The notes: generated from the sequence alone by a model not told the origin. Shown: positions 1 to 8,752, counted from the first letter of the stretch. The stretch is 64,000 nucleotides of DNA from JAWLEV01 sp041685915 (GCA_041685915.1 JAWLEV010000002.1:24071-88070), one strand, 5' to 3'. Translations and numbers: made by a program.

Positions 1-211
1 TCTCCTCGGCCTCGCCCAGTTTCTGGCAGGTGATGCCCTGGGAGCCGGCCTCCACCTGCATCCTGGCGATCTCGGGCACCTTGTGGGTCTTGGTATGTAC
101 GCGCAGGGCGATCCCCAGCTCCTCACAGTGGGCGGCCATACGCTGGATATTGCGCTCCAAGACGTCCAGATCCACCACCAGGGCGGGCGTATCGAGCTCG
201 TAGATGTGCAT
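1..211 (-). CDS. D-threonine aldolase / D-serine dehydratase-like PLP enzyme (N-terminal part, cut by window edge)
   Basis: The frame opens at an ATG (209-211) behind AAAGGAG and runs off the left edge, giving about 70 residues. The start, MHIYELDTPALVVDLD, and the HTKTHK segment match the N-terminal alanine-racemase-fold domain of the DSD1/D-threonine aldolase family, where a lysine of this segment carries pyridoxal phosphate. Members cleave or dehydrate D-3-hydroxy amino acids. It follows the TIM-barrel gene by 19 bp and is probably the last visible gene of the catabolic operon that begins near 10.2 kb. The C-terminal metal-binding half is outside the window, so aldolase and dehydratase cannot be separated. 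Confidence 0.8.
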   Translation of the reverse strand, partial: MHIYELDTPALVVDLDVLERNIQRMAAHCEELGIALRVHTKTHKVPEIARMQVEAGSQGITCQKLGEAEE

Positions 212-230
212 ATCACTCCTTTGCAGACTA

Positions 231-1370
231 CTATCTCAGGCTTTTCGCTATCCAGTCCAGACTCTTGAGGGGTACCAGTCCATAGTTGTAAAAGTACAGG
301 GCGTCGGCCCCGGCGTCCCAGGCCGCGCGGACCTTGGCCACCATATTCTCCTCACTGGGCGAGAGAAGCGGGCAGGCCTCTATGCCGATGCCCAGCCTTA
401 CGGATGGCTGAATCTTTCCGCGGGCGGCCCGGGTGGTGGCGGCCACCGCGTCCGCACCGACCTCGTAGGCGCACACGGTCACCTCGTCCACGTGGGGAGC
501 CAGTTCGGGATCCGGCATTGCGCCCAGGTTCAACAGGTTCAACGGCTTTTCGACGGTCTCGTGCAGGCGTCCGACCAGGCGAGAGATGACTCTCTCGCGC
601 ATGCGGAGATAAGGGGCCAGTTGAGGCAGTTCATCCAACAGATCCTCCTCTGAAAAGGTCTCCGTTGGAGGGATGCGCCCCGCCAGGATGCTCTCGAGGT
701 ATCGCCGCGTGGCTTCCCGTGCGGCGTTAAGATCCACGCCCTCTCTTTGGGCCACCTCCTCACACGCGGGGCAGAAGCAGAGTCCCATCAGATAGCGCCC
801 CGTGGCGCCCAGATGCATGCGGATCTTTTCGTGATGATAGCTGTGGGGAAAGCCCATGAATCCGCACGACTCGAGCTGCAGGGCGCGTACGGGATAGTCG
901 CTCAATTCCTGCACCAGGGCCTGCAGATAGGCCCCTACGTCGGGGTGGCTGGGGCAGAGGGCGTAGCGGTAGGGATCGCCAAAGGCGTTGCGCATGACCA
1001 CGTCGGGATGGCGCTCGCCCTGGTAGCTGTTGTGGTTGCAGATGGTCCAGGCGACGACCTCCAGTCCCTTCCGTTCCGCCGCCGCACAGACCGCCACCAG
1101 GGGATCGCGCTCCTCGACCAGTCGACTGATCCGGGGCTGCAGGGCCAGCCCCTCAAAGTGGCCGCCGTGGGGGCGAAAGTAGAGGGCGCCGTCTTCAAGG
1201 AAACGGATCCTTTGCCGGGGATTGTGGGGCAGGAGCAGCATGCCCGCGTGGTAACTGGCGGCGAGGCTGACGCCGTCCAGGCCCATAGCGGCGATGCGGC
1301 CCAGGCTTTCATCTAGCCCCTCGTCCAGGAGGTCCCAGGGATAGCTCCATAGGGCGGCGAATCTGGACAT
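231..1370 (-). CDS. TIM-barrel protein of unknown function, glycosidase-like
   Basis: 379 residues; the ATG at 1370 has GGAGG seven bases upstream. I do not recognise a named family. The protein alternates predicted strands and helices, with aromatic and acidic residues at strand ends (WTICNHNSYQGERHP, LQLESCGFMGFPHSYHHE, CFCPACEE, VTVCAYEVGADA, YFYNYG), which resembles a (beta/alpha)8 fold of the alpha-amylase/GH10-like superfamily. The CFCPAC pair could bind a metal. It has no signal peptide, so it is probably cytoplasmic. It lies 13 bp after the aldehyde oxidoreductase gene and 19 bp before the D-threonine-aldolase-like gene, so a role in the same sugar-derivative pathway is inferred. Confidence 0.7.
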   Translation of the reverse strand: MSRFAALWSYPWDLLDEGLDESLGRIAAMGLDGVSLAASYHAGMLLLPHNPRQRIRFLEDGALYFRPHGGHFEGLALQPRISRLVEERDPLVAVCAAAERKGLEVVAWTICNHNSYQGERHPDVVMRNAFGDPYRYALCPSHPDVGAYLQALVQELSDYPVRALQLESCGFMGFPHSYHHEKIRMHLGATGRYLMGLCFCPACEEVAQREGVDLNAAREATRRYLESILAGRIPPTETFSEEDLLDELPQLAPYLRMRERVISRLVGRLHETVEKPLNLLNLGAMPDPELAPHVDEVTVCAYEVGADAVAATTRAARGKIQPSVRLGIGIEACPLLSPSEENMVAKVRAAWDAGADALYFYNYGLVPLKSLDWIAKSLR

Positions 1371-1383
1371 TCTTTTTCCTCCT

Positions 1384-3354
1384 TTAGCGGGGGACGCTCG
1401 AGTTGTTTGGGGGTTCCGAACATTCGAATCCCTCCAAGCCCAGTTCGCGCAGCGTCTCGGGGAGGGGAACCCCGCTCTCCGGGTCCCAGCCCCGCAGGGC
1501 ATAGTACTCGTCCAGCAGGGCGCGAAAGCGCTCGGGGCTGAAATTTCCCTTACCCTCCAGATAGGGGCTTTCCGCGCCTTCCGGATGATGCAGGTAGGGG
1601 ACGATGGTCTCGTCGGTGGCCCGGGAGCGGCCCCAGTTGCGCATGGCCAACAGCCGCTCCAGGGTAAAGATGCGCGTGCCCACACGGTAGAACGCCTCGC
1701 GCGAAAGGTCAAGATCCGAAGTGGGCTCGAACAGGTAATGCTCCAAGAACTTGCCCTCCACGCCGTCGATGCACACCAGCAGATCCTCCGCCTCGGGATC
1801 CGTCAGCAGAGGGAAGATATTATCGCAGATACCTATGCTATCCTTGAGAGCGCCGCGGTCTTGATGAAAGATGGCCGGGATGGCTTTGTCCTCATAGCCG
1901 CTCCAAGGATTCACGGCGGCGGCCGATCCGTAGATACGCTCCCCCACCCGGTCTATCTTTTGCCACAGCTCCTCATCTTCTGCCTCGGGCTGGAGCTTTC
2001 TCAGCAGGCCAAAGATGTTGGTCGTGTAGCCGTGCCCGCCGCCCATGGGGTCGCGGGTGTCCATGGCCCATTGCAGGGCCGTCACCAGCCAATAGGGAAA
2101 GTAGGGACTGGGGAAGGAACCGTGTCCATCCCAATGGGAGGCCTGCCCCCAGGCAGGATAAAAGACGTCGATGAGGTCCTCGCCCACGCCCAGCGCCTGC
2201 GCCATGCGGGGGCCGCCCTCGGCGAACAGGTCGCCCCAGCCCTCCCGGTGGGCTATATTCTCCATAAAGCGCACCCAGAAATGAGGGTCGGAGAAATCCA
2301 GACGCTCCCCGTCGATGGTTTCCAGTTCCCCTCGCTCCTGGCAGCGCAGTATCCAGGGCACTAGACCGAAGGTGAGTTCCCAGTGATTGAGGCCCAGATC
2401 GTTGCTGATCTGGGCGATTTCGAAACCGGCGTCCAGACCCAGGTCCACGCCCAGCCAGTCCCCGCCTTTAAACCGTGGGGCGCAGCAGAACATCTGTCCG
2501 CTGTAGATGCGGTCGGGATACACGGTGCCAGGCATGTCGTGGTAGAACTCTCCACAGGCGCCAGGGCATTGATAGGTGCAGGGCGCCAGACGCTGTCTCT
2601 CCGGGTGCTTTATCTCGCTCTCGTAAGTGATGGGTGCCTCTCCAAAGCGTGCTTTCAGCGCCTCCAGCACGTTCTGCGATCTACGCAGGGCCTCTGTCGG
2701 TTCAGCCACGGCCACGCCCTGCAGTCCCTGCACGGCGACAGCCTTTAGGTTCTTGCTGCCCATCACGGCGCCAAAGCCTCCCTGCCCCGCCGCGCTCTCT
2801 GTGCCCGTGGCGATGACGGCATAGCGGCAACGATTCTCGCCCGCCGGGCCGATGGCCAACACGCGCCACATCTCGCCCAGTTCTCGGCGCAGATATTTCT
2901 GGCTGGCCACCAGGCCCTGCCCCCAAAGTTCCTGGGCGTTTACCAGTTCAACCTCATCATCCCCTATGCGGATGTAGACGGGATGGGGCGCCTTGCCCCG
3001 CACGATCAGCCCATCGTATCCGGCGTATTTGAGGGCTGGGCCCCAATGTCCTCCCACGTTGGCCCTGGTATACCACTCGTGGGGCCACGCCTGGGGGCTG
3101 AGGCCGCTTATGGTCACCCGGCCGGAACTGGGTGCCGGTGTGCCCACGAGGGCGCCGGGCATGAAGAAAAGGGGGTTCTGGGCATCAAAGGCCTCGATCC
3201 CTGGCGGGATCATCTCCCAGGCCAGCCGCGCCGCCAGGCCCCTGCCGCCCAGATAAGAGGAGACGTAAGGATGCGAGGAAAGTGTGCTCACCTCACCCTT
3301 TGTGAGATCGATGTGCAGGATGTGTCCCGTCCACGGGGCCATCTCCTTCCTCAT
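1384..3354 (-). CDS. Aldehyde:ferredoxin oxidoreductase (tungsten pterin enzyme)
   Basis: 656 residues, a normal length for the AOR family, which oxidises aldehydes to carboxylic acids (or the reverse) with a bis-pterin tungsten cofactor and one [4Fe-4S] cluster. The N-terminal half shows the AOR_N pattern: YLGGRGLAARLAWEM, PSSGRVTISG, and GGFGAVMGSKNLKA near residues 192-205. Cluster cysteines are C259, C263 and C267 (CTYQCPGAC) with a fourth in SIGICDNIF. The spacing C-x3-C-x3-C is one longer than the classic C-x2-C-x3-C. The ATG at 3354 overlaps the stop of the ferredoxin gene as ATGA, which fixes the start and implies coupled translation. Electrons probably go to that ferredoxin subunit. 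Confidence 0.93.
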   Translation of the reverse strand: MRKEMAPWTGHILHIDLTKGEVSTLSSHPYVSSYLGGRGLAARLAWEMIPPGIEAFDAQNPLFFMPGALVGTPAPSSGRVTISGLSPQAWPHEWYTRANVGGHWGPALKYAGYDGLIVRGKAPHPVYIRIGDDEVELVNAQELWGQGLVASQKYLRRELGEMWRVLAIGPAGENRCRYAVIATGTESAAGQGGFGAVMGSKNLKAVAVQGLQGVAVAEPTEALRRSQNVLEALKARFGEAPITYESEIKHPERQRLAPCTYQCPGACGEFYHDMPGTVYPDRIYSGQMFCCAPRFKGGDWLGVDLGLDAGFEIAQISNDLGLNHWELTFGLVPWILRCQERGELETIDGERLDFSDPHFWVRFMENIAHREGWGDLFAEGGPRMAQALGVGEDLIDVFYPAWGQASHWDGHGSFPSPYFPYWLVTALQWAMDTRDPMGGGHGYTTNIFGLLRKLQPEAEDEELWQKIDRVGERIYGSAAAVNPWSGYEDKAIPAIFHQDRGALKDSIGICDNIFPLLTDPEAEDLLVCIDGVEGKFLEHYLFEPTSDLDLSREAFYRVGTRIFTLERLLAMRNWGRSRATDETIVPYLHHPEGAESPYLEGKGNFSPERFRALLDEYYALRGWDPESGVPLPETLRELGLEGFECSEPPNNSSVPR

Positions 3355-3809
3355 CCCTCCTTCTCCTTTTCTTCCACCTTTTCCCACGTCAGAGCGCCCC
3401 GGGGGCAGCGCTGTACGCAGACCGGTTGGCCCCGGCAGGTGTCGCATTTGTAGGCCACTTCCCGCTCCTCGTTCAGATACATGGCATCAAAGGGACAGGC
3501 CTCCACGCAAATCCCACATCCGGTGCAGATATCCTCATCTACGGCCCAGTATCCGCCCTCCTCGATCCAGTGGATGGCTTCTTGGGGGCAGGCGCGGGCG
3601 CACGGCGCCCGGCGACATTGCCGGCAGTAGAGGATGCGGTGCTTTCCTTCAAAGGGATCGAGGACGATCCGAATGCGAGACAGGCTGGGAATGACGCGTT
3701 CCTCATGGACCAGAGAGCAGGCGACCATGCAGGCCTGGCACCCGTGGCACAGATCGGGGTCGACCGCGAGGCGGCCAGGCGCTTGTGTGTTCTCAGAGTC
3801 TGTGGGCAA
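3351..3809 (-). CDS. Four-cluster ferredoxin subunit (HycB/AorA-like) partner of the aldehyde oxidoreductase
   Basis: 152 residues with four cysteine groups: CHGCQACMVAC (about 21-31), CRQCRRAPCARACP (about 62-75), CTGCGICVEACP (about 93-104) and CDTCRGQPVCVQRCP (about 122-136). This fits four [4Fe-4S] clusters, as in HycB, DMSO-reductase beta and AorA-type electron-transfer subunits. No signal peptide or membrane segment is present. The start is a TTG with AAGGAG seven bases upstream; no ATG lies ahead of the first cluster. The gene overlaps the oxidoreductase gene by 4 bp, so the two form a soluble electron-transferring complex. The physiological acceptor is not visible here. Confidence 0.9.
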   Translation of the reverse strand: MPTDSENTQAPGRLAVDPDLCHGCQACMVACSLVHEERVIPSLSRIRIVLDPFEGKHRILYCRQCRRAPCARACPQEAIHWIEEGGYWAVDEDICTGCGICVEACPFDAMYLNEEREVAYKCDTCRGQPVCVQRCPRGALTWEKVEEKEKEG

Positions 3810-3869
3810 TCTTTTCTCCTTCTGTGTTCATTCTAGGATGACGTTCCTGAAAAAGATTGCTAATCTTTA

Positions 3870-3968
3870 AGGTGCCTGGCACTTGCCAGCAAATATCCAC
3901 TGTTCAAACCTAGGATCTGCAGAGTGGTTCTTATCCTGCTTTACTCTATATCAAAGTGCTAGGCACCT
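3870..3968. repeat. Inverted pair of short palindromes in the gap before the ferredoxin gene
   Basis: AGGTGCCTGGCACTT (3870-3884) and AAGTGCTAGGCACCT (3954-3968) are inverted copies with one mismatch, 69 bases apart. Each arm is itself near-palindromic around GTGCC-N-GGCAC, so the stretch can form small hairpins or one long one. It fills the 185-bp gap between the SelA-like gene and the ferredoxin gene. REP-like or MITE-like DNA fits better than a terminator, since no T-run follows. Confidence 0.6.
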
Positions 3969-3994
3969 CACGTTCGCTCAAAGCGTCTTCTCTT

Positions 3995-5467
3995 CTACGC
4001 CAACAGGGAGCCGATCCTCTCGGCGCGCCAGGTGCCCTCGCCGAACTCACCCAGCCTGAGATGGCCGCTCATGGTGTCCCCATCCTCCAAGGTACCCGTG
4101 TAGGTGTAGGTGGTCTTGTTGGCCTGACAACCCAGCGTGGTGAGGAAGGATATCTCATCCCCCTTGATGCTGCCCTGCACGTTCGTGCGACTGTATTTTG
4201 AGCGGTAATCGCCCGTCAAGTCCGTCCCTTCTTGTTGTAGGGTGACCGAGTGTCGGCTCTGGCCAAAGACGTACTCGGCCTCGATATGCCATACGCCACT
4301 GACGTCGGCGACGGGAGCCCTTTCTTCCTCGGGTTTCTGGGGCGGCCTATCGCTGAGTAGCTCGTGCAGCCTCTCGGCCACGATTTCGGCGTCGCCCTTT
4401 TCCATCATATAGGGCATCACCCGCAGCCCGTCGTCCAGTAGGTGCATGGCGATGGGGGGGGCTCCCTCCAAGAGTTCGGTATGTATCTGTTCTGGATCCA
4501 CATTGAGCACCTGGGGGTCCCAGGAGATGACGAGGGTGGGGGCCACATTGGCCACGCCCGGCTCCTCCGCGCGAAAACTCATCGAGGGCAGATCGGCCAC
4601 GGCAGAGCGGATACGGTTCAGGTATCCCTCCCACATATCCCATTCCGCCTCGTGATCGCGCCCCCGGATCCAGGCTTCCACCGCTGCCAGGAGTCCCATG
4701 ATCTCCTCTTTGCCCGCCTTCATGGGCCGGCCCAGAGCATGATGGGGCGCGCCATTCAAAAAGGCCGCCTTGAGTAGATCCTTGCGTCCCAGGACGAGGC
4801 CTGAGGCCTGAGGTCCACGCAGACATTTGCCGCCGCTGTAGCCCACGGCGTCCGCGCCCATCTCCAGATAACGGTTGGGCACGTCGGGGCGCTGCGCGGC
4901 GGCGTCCACAAAGGAGGGAATACCGTGTCGCCTGCCCACCTGGATCATCTCCGGAACAGGGATGGTGCTTCGCTCTTCCAGATCGCCAGTGATAAGAAAG
5001 AGGGCCGTCCGTTCACTGATGGCGGCCTTTAGATCGGCACGGGTCTCCACCTCGATCATCTCCGCTCCCGTCATACGCACGGCATAGTCGTAGGCGTTGC
5101 GATGTCCCTCTTGAATGATGACTTCGTCCTTCATGCCCGTGGTATCGGGCAGACGCACCATCTTTTCGGGATCGGCACCCGCCATGGCTGCTGCGGCAAT
5201 CTGGTTGAGGGCGGCGGCACATCCGCAGGTGATATAGCCCCACTCGGCGCCGGTGAGCTCGGCCAGCCTCTGTCCCACCTTTTCCATCAACTCGTCCATA
5301 TTAACATAGTGGTTGGATGCCGCCACCATGGCCTCCGCGGCCTGCCCGATCAGTCGTGAGCCGCTGAGGATGGTATAGGTGCCCATGCAGTTGATGAGGG
5401 GTTGAACGCCCAGATCTTTGAAGGAAGGGACCGACGTGGTGGCGATGGTACTCGTGCTTGGGGACAT
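3995..5467 (-). CDS. SelA-like PLP-dependent lyase/transferase with a C-terminal beta-barrel-like domain
   Basis: 490 residues; the ATG at 5467 has GGAGG eight bases upstream. Residues about 10-375 show the fold-type I pattern of the SelA/DgaE group (GVQPLINCMGTYT at the N-terminus, AEWGYITCGCAAA, SFVDAAAQRPD, and the PLP lysine in YSGGKCLRGPQASG). Relatives include D-glucosaminate-6-phosphate ammonia-lyase and selenocysteine synthase. Context, with sugar-acid enzymes and no tRNA-Sec genes, favours the lyase type. The last ~100 residues, after a charged linker (RPPQKPEEERAPV), are beta-rich (VSGVWHIEAEYVFG, TGTLEDGDTMSGHLRLG), as in small lipocalin-like add-on domains. The exact substrate is unknown. 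Confidence 0.85.
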   Translation of the reverse strand: MSPSTSTIATTSVPSFKDLGVQPLINCMGTYTILSGSRLIGQAAEAMVAASNHYVNMDELMEKVGQRLAELTGAEWGYITCGCAAALNQIAAAAMAGADPEKMVRLPDTTGMKDEVIIQEGHRNAYDYAVRMTGAEMIEVETRADLKAAISERTALFLITGDLEERSTIPVPEMIQVGRRHGIPSFVDAAAQRPDVPNRYLEMGADAVGYSGGKCLRGPQASGLVLGRKDLLKAAFLNGAPHHALGRPMKAGKEEIMGLLAAVEAWIRGRDHEAEWDMWEGYLNRIRSAVADLPSMSFRAEEPGVANVAPTLVISWDPQVLNVDPEQIHTELLEGAPPIAMHLLDDGLRVMPYMMEKGDAEIVAERLHELLSDRPPQKPEEERAPVADVSGVWHIEAEYVFGQSRHSVTLQQEGTDLTGDYRSKYSRTNVQGSIKGDEISFLTTLGCQANKTTYTYTGTLEDGDTMSGHLRLGEFGEGTWRAERIGSLLA

Positions 5468-5538
5468 CTCTCATACCTCCTGTGGATGTGTCGTCATTTT
5501 GCATGCCATTGTAGTGCCTTTGCTCGGGGGATGCAAGA

Positions 5539-5565
5539 AGGAGGCAGCCATCAGGGCTGCCTCCT
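5539..5565 (-). terminator. Hairpin terminator after the enolase-superfamily gene
   Basis: AGGAGGCAGCC (5539-5549) and GGCTGCCTCCT (5555-5565) form a perfect 11-bp stem with a 5-base loop. On the minus strand it lies 26 bp beyond the dehydratase stop and is followed by a short T-rich run (TTCTTGCAT). It probably ends or attenuates the ABC-importer transcript before the SelA-like gene. Confidence 0.7.
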
Positions 5566-5591
5566 CGTAAAACGTCGCCCCTGTCTTGTGG

Positions 5592-6716
5592 TCAGTCCAC
5601 GCGGTAGCGTTCCAGGGCGTCCATGTCCAGTTCGCATCCCAGTCCGGGCTTGTCGGGCACCAGAGCATAAGAGTCCTCGAACTGGATACCCTCCACGACC
5701 AGATCGTCCTCCCGCGTCCAGGACCCCACAAAGTCGCTTCCCAGCACGCAGTTGCGGGCTGCCGAGGCGGCATGGAGATAGGAGAACTCCATGATACCCA
5801 GGTCGTTACCCGACCCATGCCAGCAGGGGATCCCCGCCGCGTGGGCCATCGCGGCGTTGCGCACGAACTGTACCATGCTCCCGCCCAGGTTCAAATAGTC
5901 CACGGCCTCGGCCTTGATGGCGTTAATGATATCCTGGGGAGAGCCCAGATGCAGGGCCACGGGTACGACACCGTGCTCTCTTAGAAGGCGATACCAGTCC
6001 AGGTTCCATTTCTGCATGGGATCCTCGAACACCTTGACCGTGCCGTACTTGACCAGTTCGCGAGCCATATCCAGGGCCTCGGTGGGCCGCCAAAAGCGGG
6101 TGTTGGGATCGATGGTGAGTTCGAATTCCGGCCCCGCTACCTCCCAGATGGCGCGGCAGCGTTCCACCAGGGGTTCGTCTCCCGTACACTTCATCTTCAT
6201 GCCCTTGAACCCGCGTTCCACGGCCAGTTTTGTATTAGCCGCCGCGTCCGCGGGGGTCTGATGTCCGATCCAATAGTCGGCGGGCACCCGGTCGCGCGCG
6301 GCCCCGCCCAGGAACCAGTGGGCGGGCTGATCGTACAGTTTCCCCAGGAGATCGATGATGGCCATCTCAAAGGCCGGATAGGCGGGGTCCCTGGGGCCCG
6401 CTGAGGCTCCCTCCCACCAGCGATCCAGCACGGAGCGTTCTGGCCTCTCGTCCAGGGTGCCCATGATGGCCGGCAGGTGCTGGATGGCCATTTCTCGCGG
6501 GTCGCGCCCCTCGATCCTGGCGGCCATCTCCTGTACGGACTCTAGGGGAGTGCCCCGTCCCGTCTCGCCGATGCCCTCTATGCCCTCGTCGGTATGGATG
6601 CGGATGATGTGCTTGGGGACCATGTCCCAGCCCGCCGGGCCATAGCAGGCGGAATGCACCCGCCCCGGTATGGTGGGCACGACCACGGTCCAGATATCGG
6701 TGGATTCTATGCTCAT
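5592..6716 (-). CDS. Mandelate racemase/muconate lactonizing-type enolase-superfamily dehydratase
   Basis: 374 residues. The ATG at 6716 has GGAGG five bases upstream; an in-frame TTG 12 bp earlier lies on that ribosome site and is rejected. Enolase-superfamily features: N-terminal capping domain (HTDEGIEGIGE), a K-x-K pair in GMKMKC, metal-ligand Asp in LTIDPNTRF and Glu in KVFEDP, and a possible Asp-His dyad in AVDYLNLGG and PCWHGSGND. The place of the third acidic ligand reads VPVALHLGS, with His instead of the usual Glu. Such enzymes abstract a proton alpha to a carboxylate and usually dehydrate sugar acids. It lies 20 bp after the ABC permease genes, so its substrate is probably what they import. 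Confidence 0.9.
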   Translation of the reverse strand: MSIESTDIWTVVVPTIPGRVHSACYGPAGWDMVPKHIIRIHTDEGIEGIGETGRGTPLESVQEMAARIEGRDPREMAIQHLPAIMGTLDERPERSVLDRWWEGASAGPRDPAYPAFEMAIIDLLGKLYDQPAHWFLGGAARDRVPADYWIGHQTPADAAANTKLAVERGFKGMKMKCTGDEPLVERCRAIWEVAGPEFELTIDPNTRFWRPTEALDMARELVKYGTVKVFEDPMQKWNLDWYRLLREHGVVPVALHLGSPQDIINAIKAEAVDYLNLGGSMVQFVRNAAMAHAAGIPCWHGSGNDLGIMEFSYLHAASAARNCVLGSDFVGSWTREDDLVVEGIQFEDSYALVPDKPGLGCELDMDALERYRVD

Positions 6717-6736
6717 GCGTACCTCCAAAGATTATA

Positions 6737-7735
6737 CTATGCGCGCTCTGTGCGCATCGTCTTGAAGACGATGCCCGTGATGATGATGTTGATGATCCCT
6801 AAAAAGAGGGACATGGTCGCCGCGTATCCCATACGCATGTCGCCGTGAATAAAGGCCGTGCGGTAGAGATAGACGCCGGCCGTCAGAGCCGACTCTGCGG
6901 GCCCACCGGACGTCCCCTGGAAGAGGGCCATGGACTCTACCGTGGCACTGATCACCCCCGAACCGAGTATCAGAATGAGGGTGAAGGTCGGTTTTAGCAG
7001 GGGCAACGTGATGTAGAGGAACTGCTGCCATCCATTGGCGCCGTCCACCAGGGCGGCCTCATATACCTCGGTGTTGATATTGTATATGCCGATGAGGAAG
7101 AGAAGCGTCCAGTAGCCGAAACGCTTCCAGATGGTGGGGATGGTCATGGCATAGAGGGCCCAGTCGGGGGATCCCAGCCAGTTCGGCGGGTTCTGGACTC
7201 CCAAGTTCTGCAGCATGACGTTCAGATAGCCGAAGGTGGGATCGTAGAGCTTGGCCCACACCATCATGGCCACCGATACGGGCAGCACCACGGGCATGTA
7301 GGCGATCACGCGGTACACGGAGGCGGCGGTCCTATTTTGAACTTTGGAGATCATCACCGCCACAAAGAGGGAAAACACCACCGTGAAGGGTAGAAAAAGC
7401 GCGGTGAATTTGAGGGCGATGCCAAAGCTGCGCCAGAACGTGTCATCATGAAGCATCTCTATCCAGTTGGCCACACCGTTCAATCCAGAGATAAACCCCT
7501 GGGTCTCTGGAATGAGCCAGCGGTAGTCGGAAAAGGCCATAAAGAATCCCCGAATGATGGGGTAGCCCTGAAAAACTATATACATGATGATGGCCGGCGC
7601 GATGAAGAAATAGCCCCAGAGGTTCCCCCACTTTTGCTGGCGGAGGCTTACAAGTTCCTGGATAAAGGCGCCCACGACAGCCGCCTTGCCCTCAGAGCGT
7701 ACCTCGTCGACTCGTTGTGGTCTTCTTTCAGCCAT
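6737..7735 (-). CDS. Carbohydrate ABC transporter permease (MalF/UgpA type)
   Basis: 332 residues; the ATG at 7735 has AAAGGA eight bases upstream. It has about six membrane segments (for example WGYFFIAPAIIMYIVFQGYP, FLPFTVVFSLFVAVMI, YRVIAYMPVVLPVSVAMMV, FGYWTLLFLIGIYNI) and the EAA loop EVYEAALVDGANGWQQF that contacts the ATPase. Partners are the second permease 41 bp upstream and the solute-binding protein. No ATPase gene is in the cluster, so a shared MsmK-type ATPase encoded elsewhere is inferred, as for many CUT1 sugar importers. Confidence 0.93.
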   Translation of the reverse strand: MAERRPQRVDEVRSEGKAAVVGAFIQELVSLRQQKWGNLWGYFFIAPAIIMYIVFQGYPIIRGFFMAFSDYRWLIPETQGFISGLNGVANWIEMLHDDTFWRSFGIALKFTALFLPFTVVFSLFVAVMISKVQNRTAASVYRVIAYMPVVLPVSVAMMVWAKLYDPTFGYLNVMLQNLGVQNPPNWLGSPDWALYAMTIPTIWKRFGYWTLLFLIGIYNINTEVYEAALVDGANGWQQFLYITLPLLKPTFTLILILGSGVISATVESMALFQGTSGGPAESALTAGVYLYRTAFIHGDMRMGYAATMSLFLGIINIIITGIVFKTMRTERA

Positions 7736-7776
7736 TCTTTCGTCCTTTCTATGGGGAGTATACGTCCCCCTATATC

Positions 7777-8661
7777 CTACATCTTGATGGTGCCCTCGGT
7801 GAGTCCTCGCACGAACCATTTTTGCATGAGAACAAAGACCAGGATCACGGGTAGCATAGCCATGGTATAGGCTGCGCATTCGGTGCCATAGCCCGCCAGA
7901 ACACTCGAGGTAAAGTGGGCACTCCAGCCGCTGAGCTTGGTCACGGCGATGGACACCGTCTCAAGTTCGGGAAAGTCGAGCAGGGTGAGAGCTATAAGGT
8001 ACTCGCCCCACACGTAGATGAACTCAAAGATGGCCACGACGACGACGCCCCCCTGCGCAAAGGGCAGATCCACGTTCAGGAATATACGCCACGTGCCCGC
8101 GCCGTCTATGATGGCGGCCTCCTCCAGCTCGTGGGGTACAGATAAAAAGGTCTGCCGCATGATGAACAGGGCCACGCTGATGCCGCTGGGATATAGGAGT
8201 ATAAGTCCTAGATGAGAGTTACGCAGTCCCAGAAAGGACATGAGTTCGTAGGTGGCCATCAATCCACCGGCCCGGGGGATGAACATGAGCATGATCAATA
8301 TGTAGAACAGCAGATCTCTACCCCGAAAGTCGAGCCGCGCGAAGGCGAACCCGGCCATCGTGGCCGTGATGCTCTGGATGATCACTGCCCCAATGGAGAG
8401 TTTGATGCTGTTCCATAGATTTAGGGGTATGCGGCTCATATCCGCCCGGGTGAACATCCACCGGTAGTTGCCGAGGGTGGGATTCTTGGGGATGAGGGAG
8501 GGCGTTGCCATATACAGCTCCTGCCTATCCTTCAAGGAGGAGGAAACCGTCCATATCACGGGGAGCAGACAGACGGCACAGATGAAGATGAGGGATGCGT
8601 TGATGATCCACGCATCCGGTCGTTTCAGGTTTCGTTTGATCGTTTGGCTGAGAGAGGCCAT
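7777..8661 (-). CDS. Carbohydrate ABC transporter permease (MalG/UgpE type)
   Basis: 294 residues, the usual size for the second CUT1 permease. It has an N-terminal membrane segment (ASLIFICAVCLLPVIWTVSSS), five further segments, and the EAA motif PHELEEAAIIDGAGTWRIF. The C-terminus, QKWFVRGLTEGTIKM, is typical of MalG-like proteins. The ATG at 8661 is the only plausible start. It follows the binding-protein gene across a 150-bp gap holding a strong hairpin, so permease expression is probably lower than that of the binding protein. Confidence 0.93.
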   Translation of the reverse strand: MASLSQTIKRNLKRPDAWIINASLIFICAVCLLPVIWTVSSSLKDRQELYMATPSLIPKNPTLGNYRWMFTRADMSRIPLNLWNSIKLSIGAVIIQSITATMAGFAFARLDFRGRDLLFYILIMLMFIPRAGGLMATYELMSFLGLRNSHLGLILLYPSGISVALFIMRQTFLSVPHELEEAAIIDGAGTWRIFLNVDLPFAQGGVVVVAIFEFIYVWGEYLIALTLLDFPELETVSIAVTKLSGWSAHFTSSVLAGYGTECAAYTMAMLPVILVFVLMQKWFVRGLTEGTIKM

Positions 8662-8720
8662 ATAAACACTCCTCTTCGCACTGCATCGGAATATATGAGA
8701 GATGGATCGTGAGCAAAAAA

Positions 8721-8752
8721 GAGGGGGAGGGCGTGTGAGGGCCCTCCCCCTC
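8721..8752 (-). terminator. Rho-independent terminator/attenuator between binding-protein and permease genes
   Basis: GAGGGGGAGGGC (8721-8732) pairs perfectly with GCCCTCCCCCTC (8741-8752) around an 8-base loop. On the minus strand the stem is followed at once by TTTTTT. It sits 60 bp after the binding-protein stop and 59 bp before the permease start, the usual place for partial termination that favours the binding protein. Confidence 0.88.

Noticed and set aside
372..1316. Long plus-strand frames opposite the left-hand operon, and similar frames elsewhere
   Set aside because: They are antisense shadows of GC-rich genes with no ribosome sites or family patterns.
3995..5467. SelA-like gene taken as evidence for a selenocysteine machinery
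   Set aside because: The protein belongs to the wider SelA/DgaE group, carries an extra C-terminal domain and sits among sugar-acid genes; no selB, selC or selD is near.
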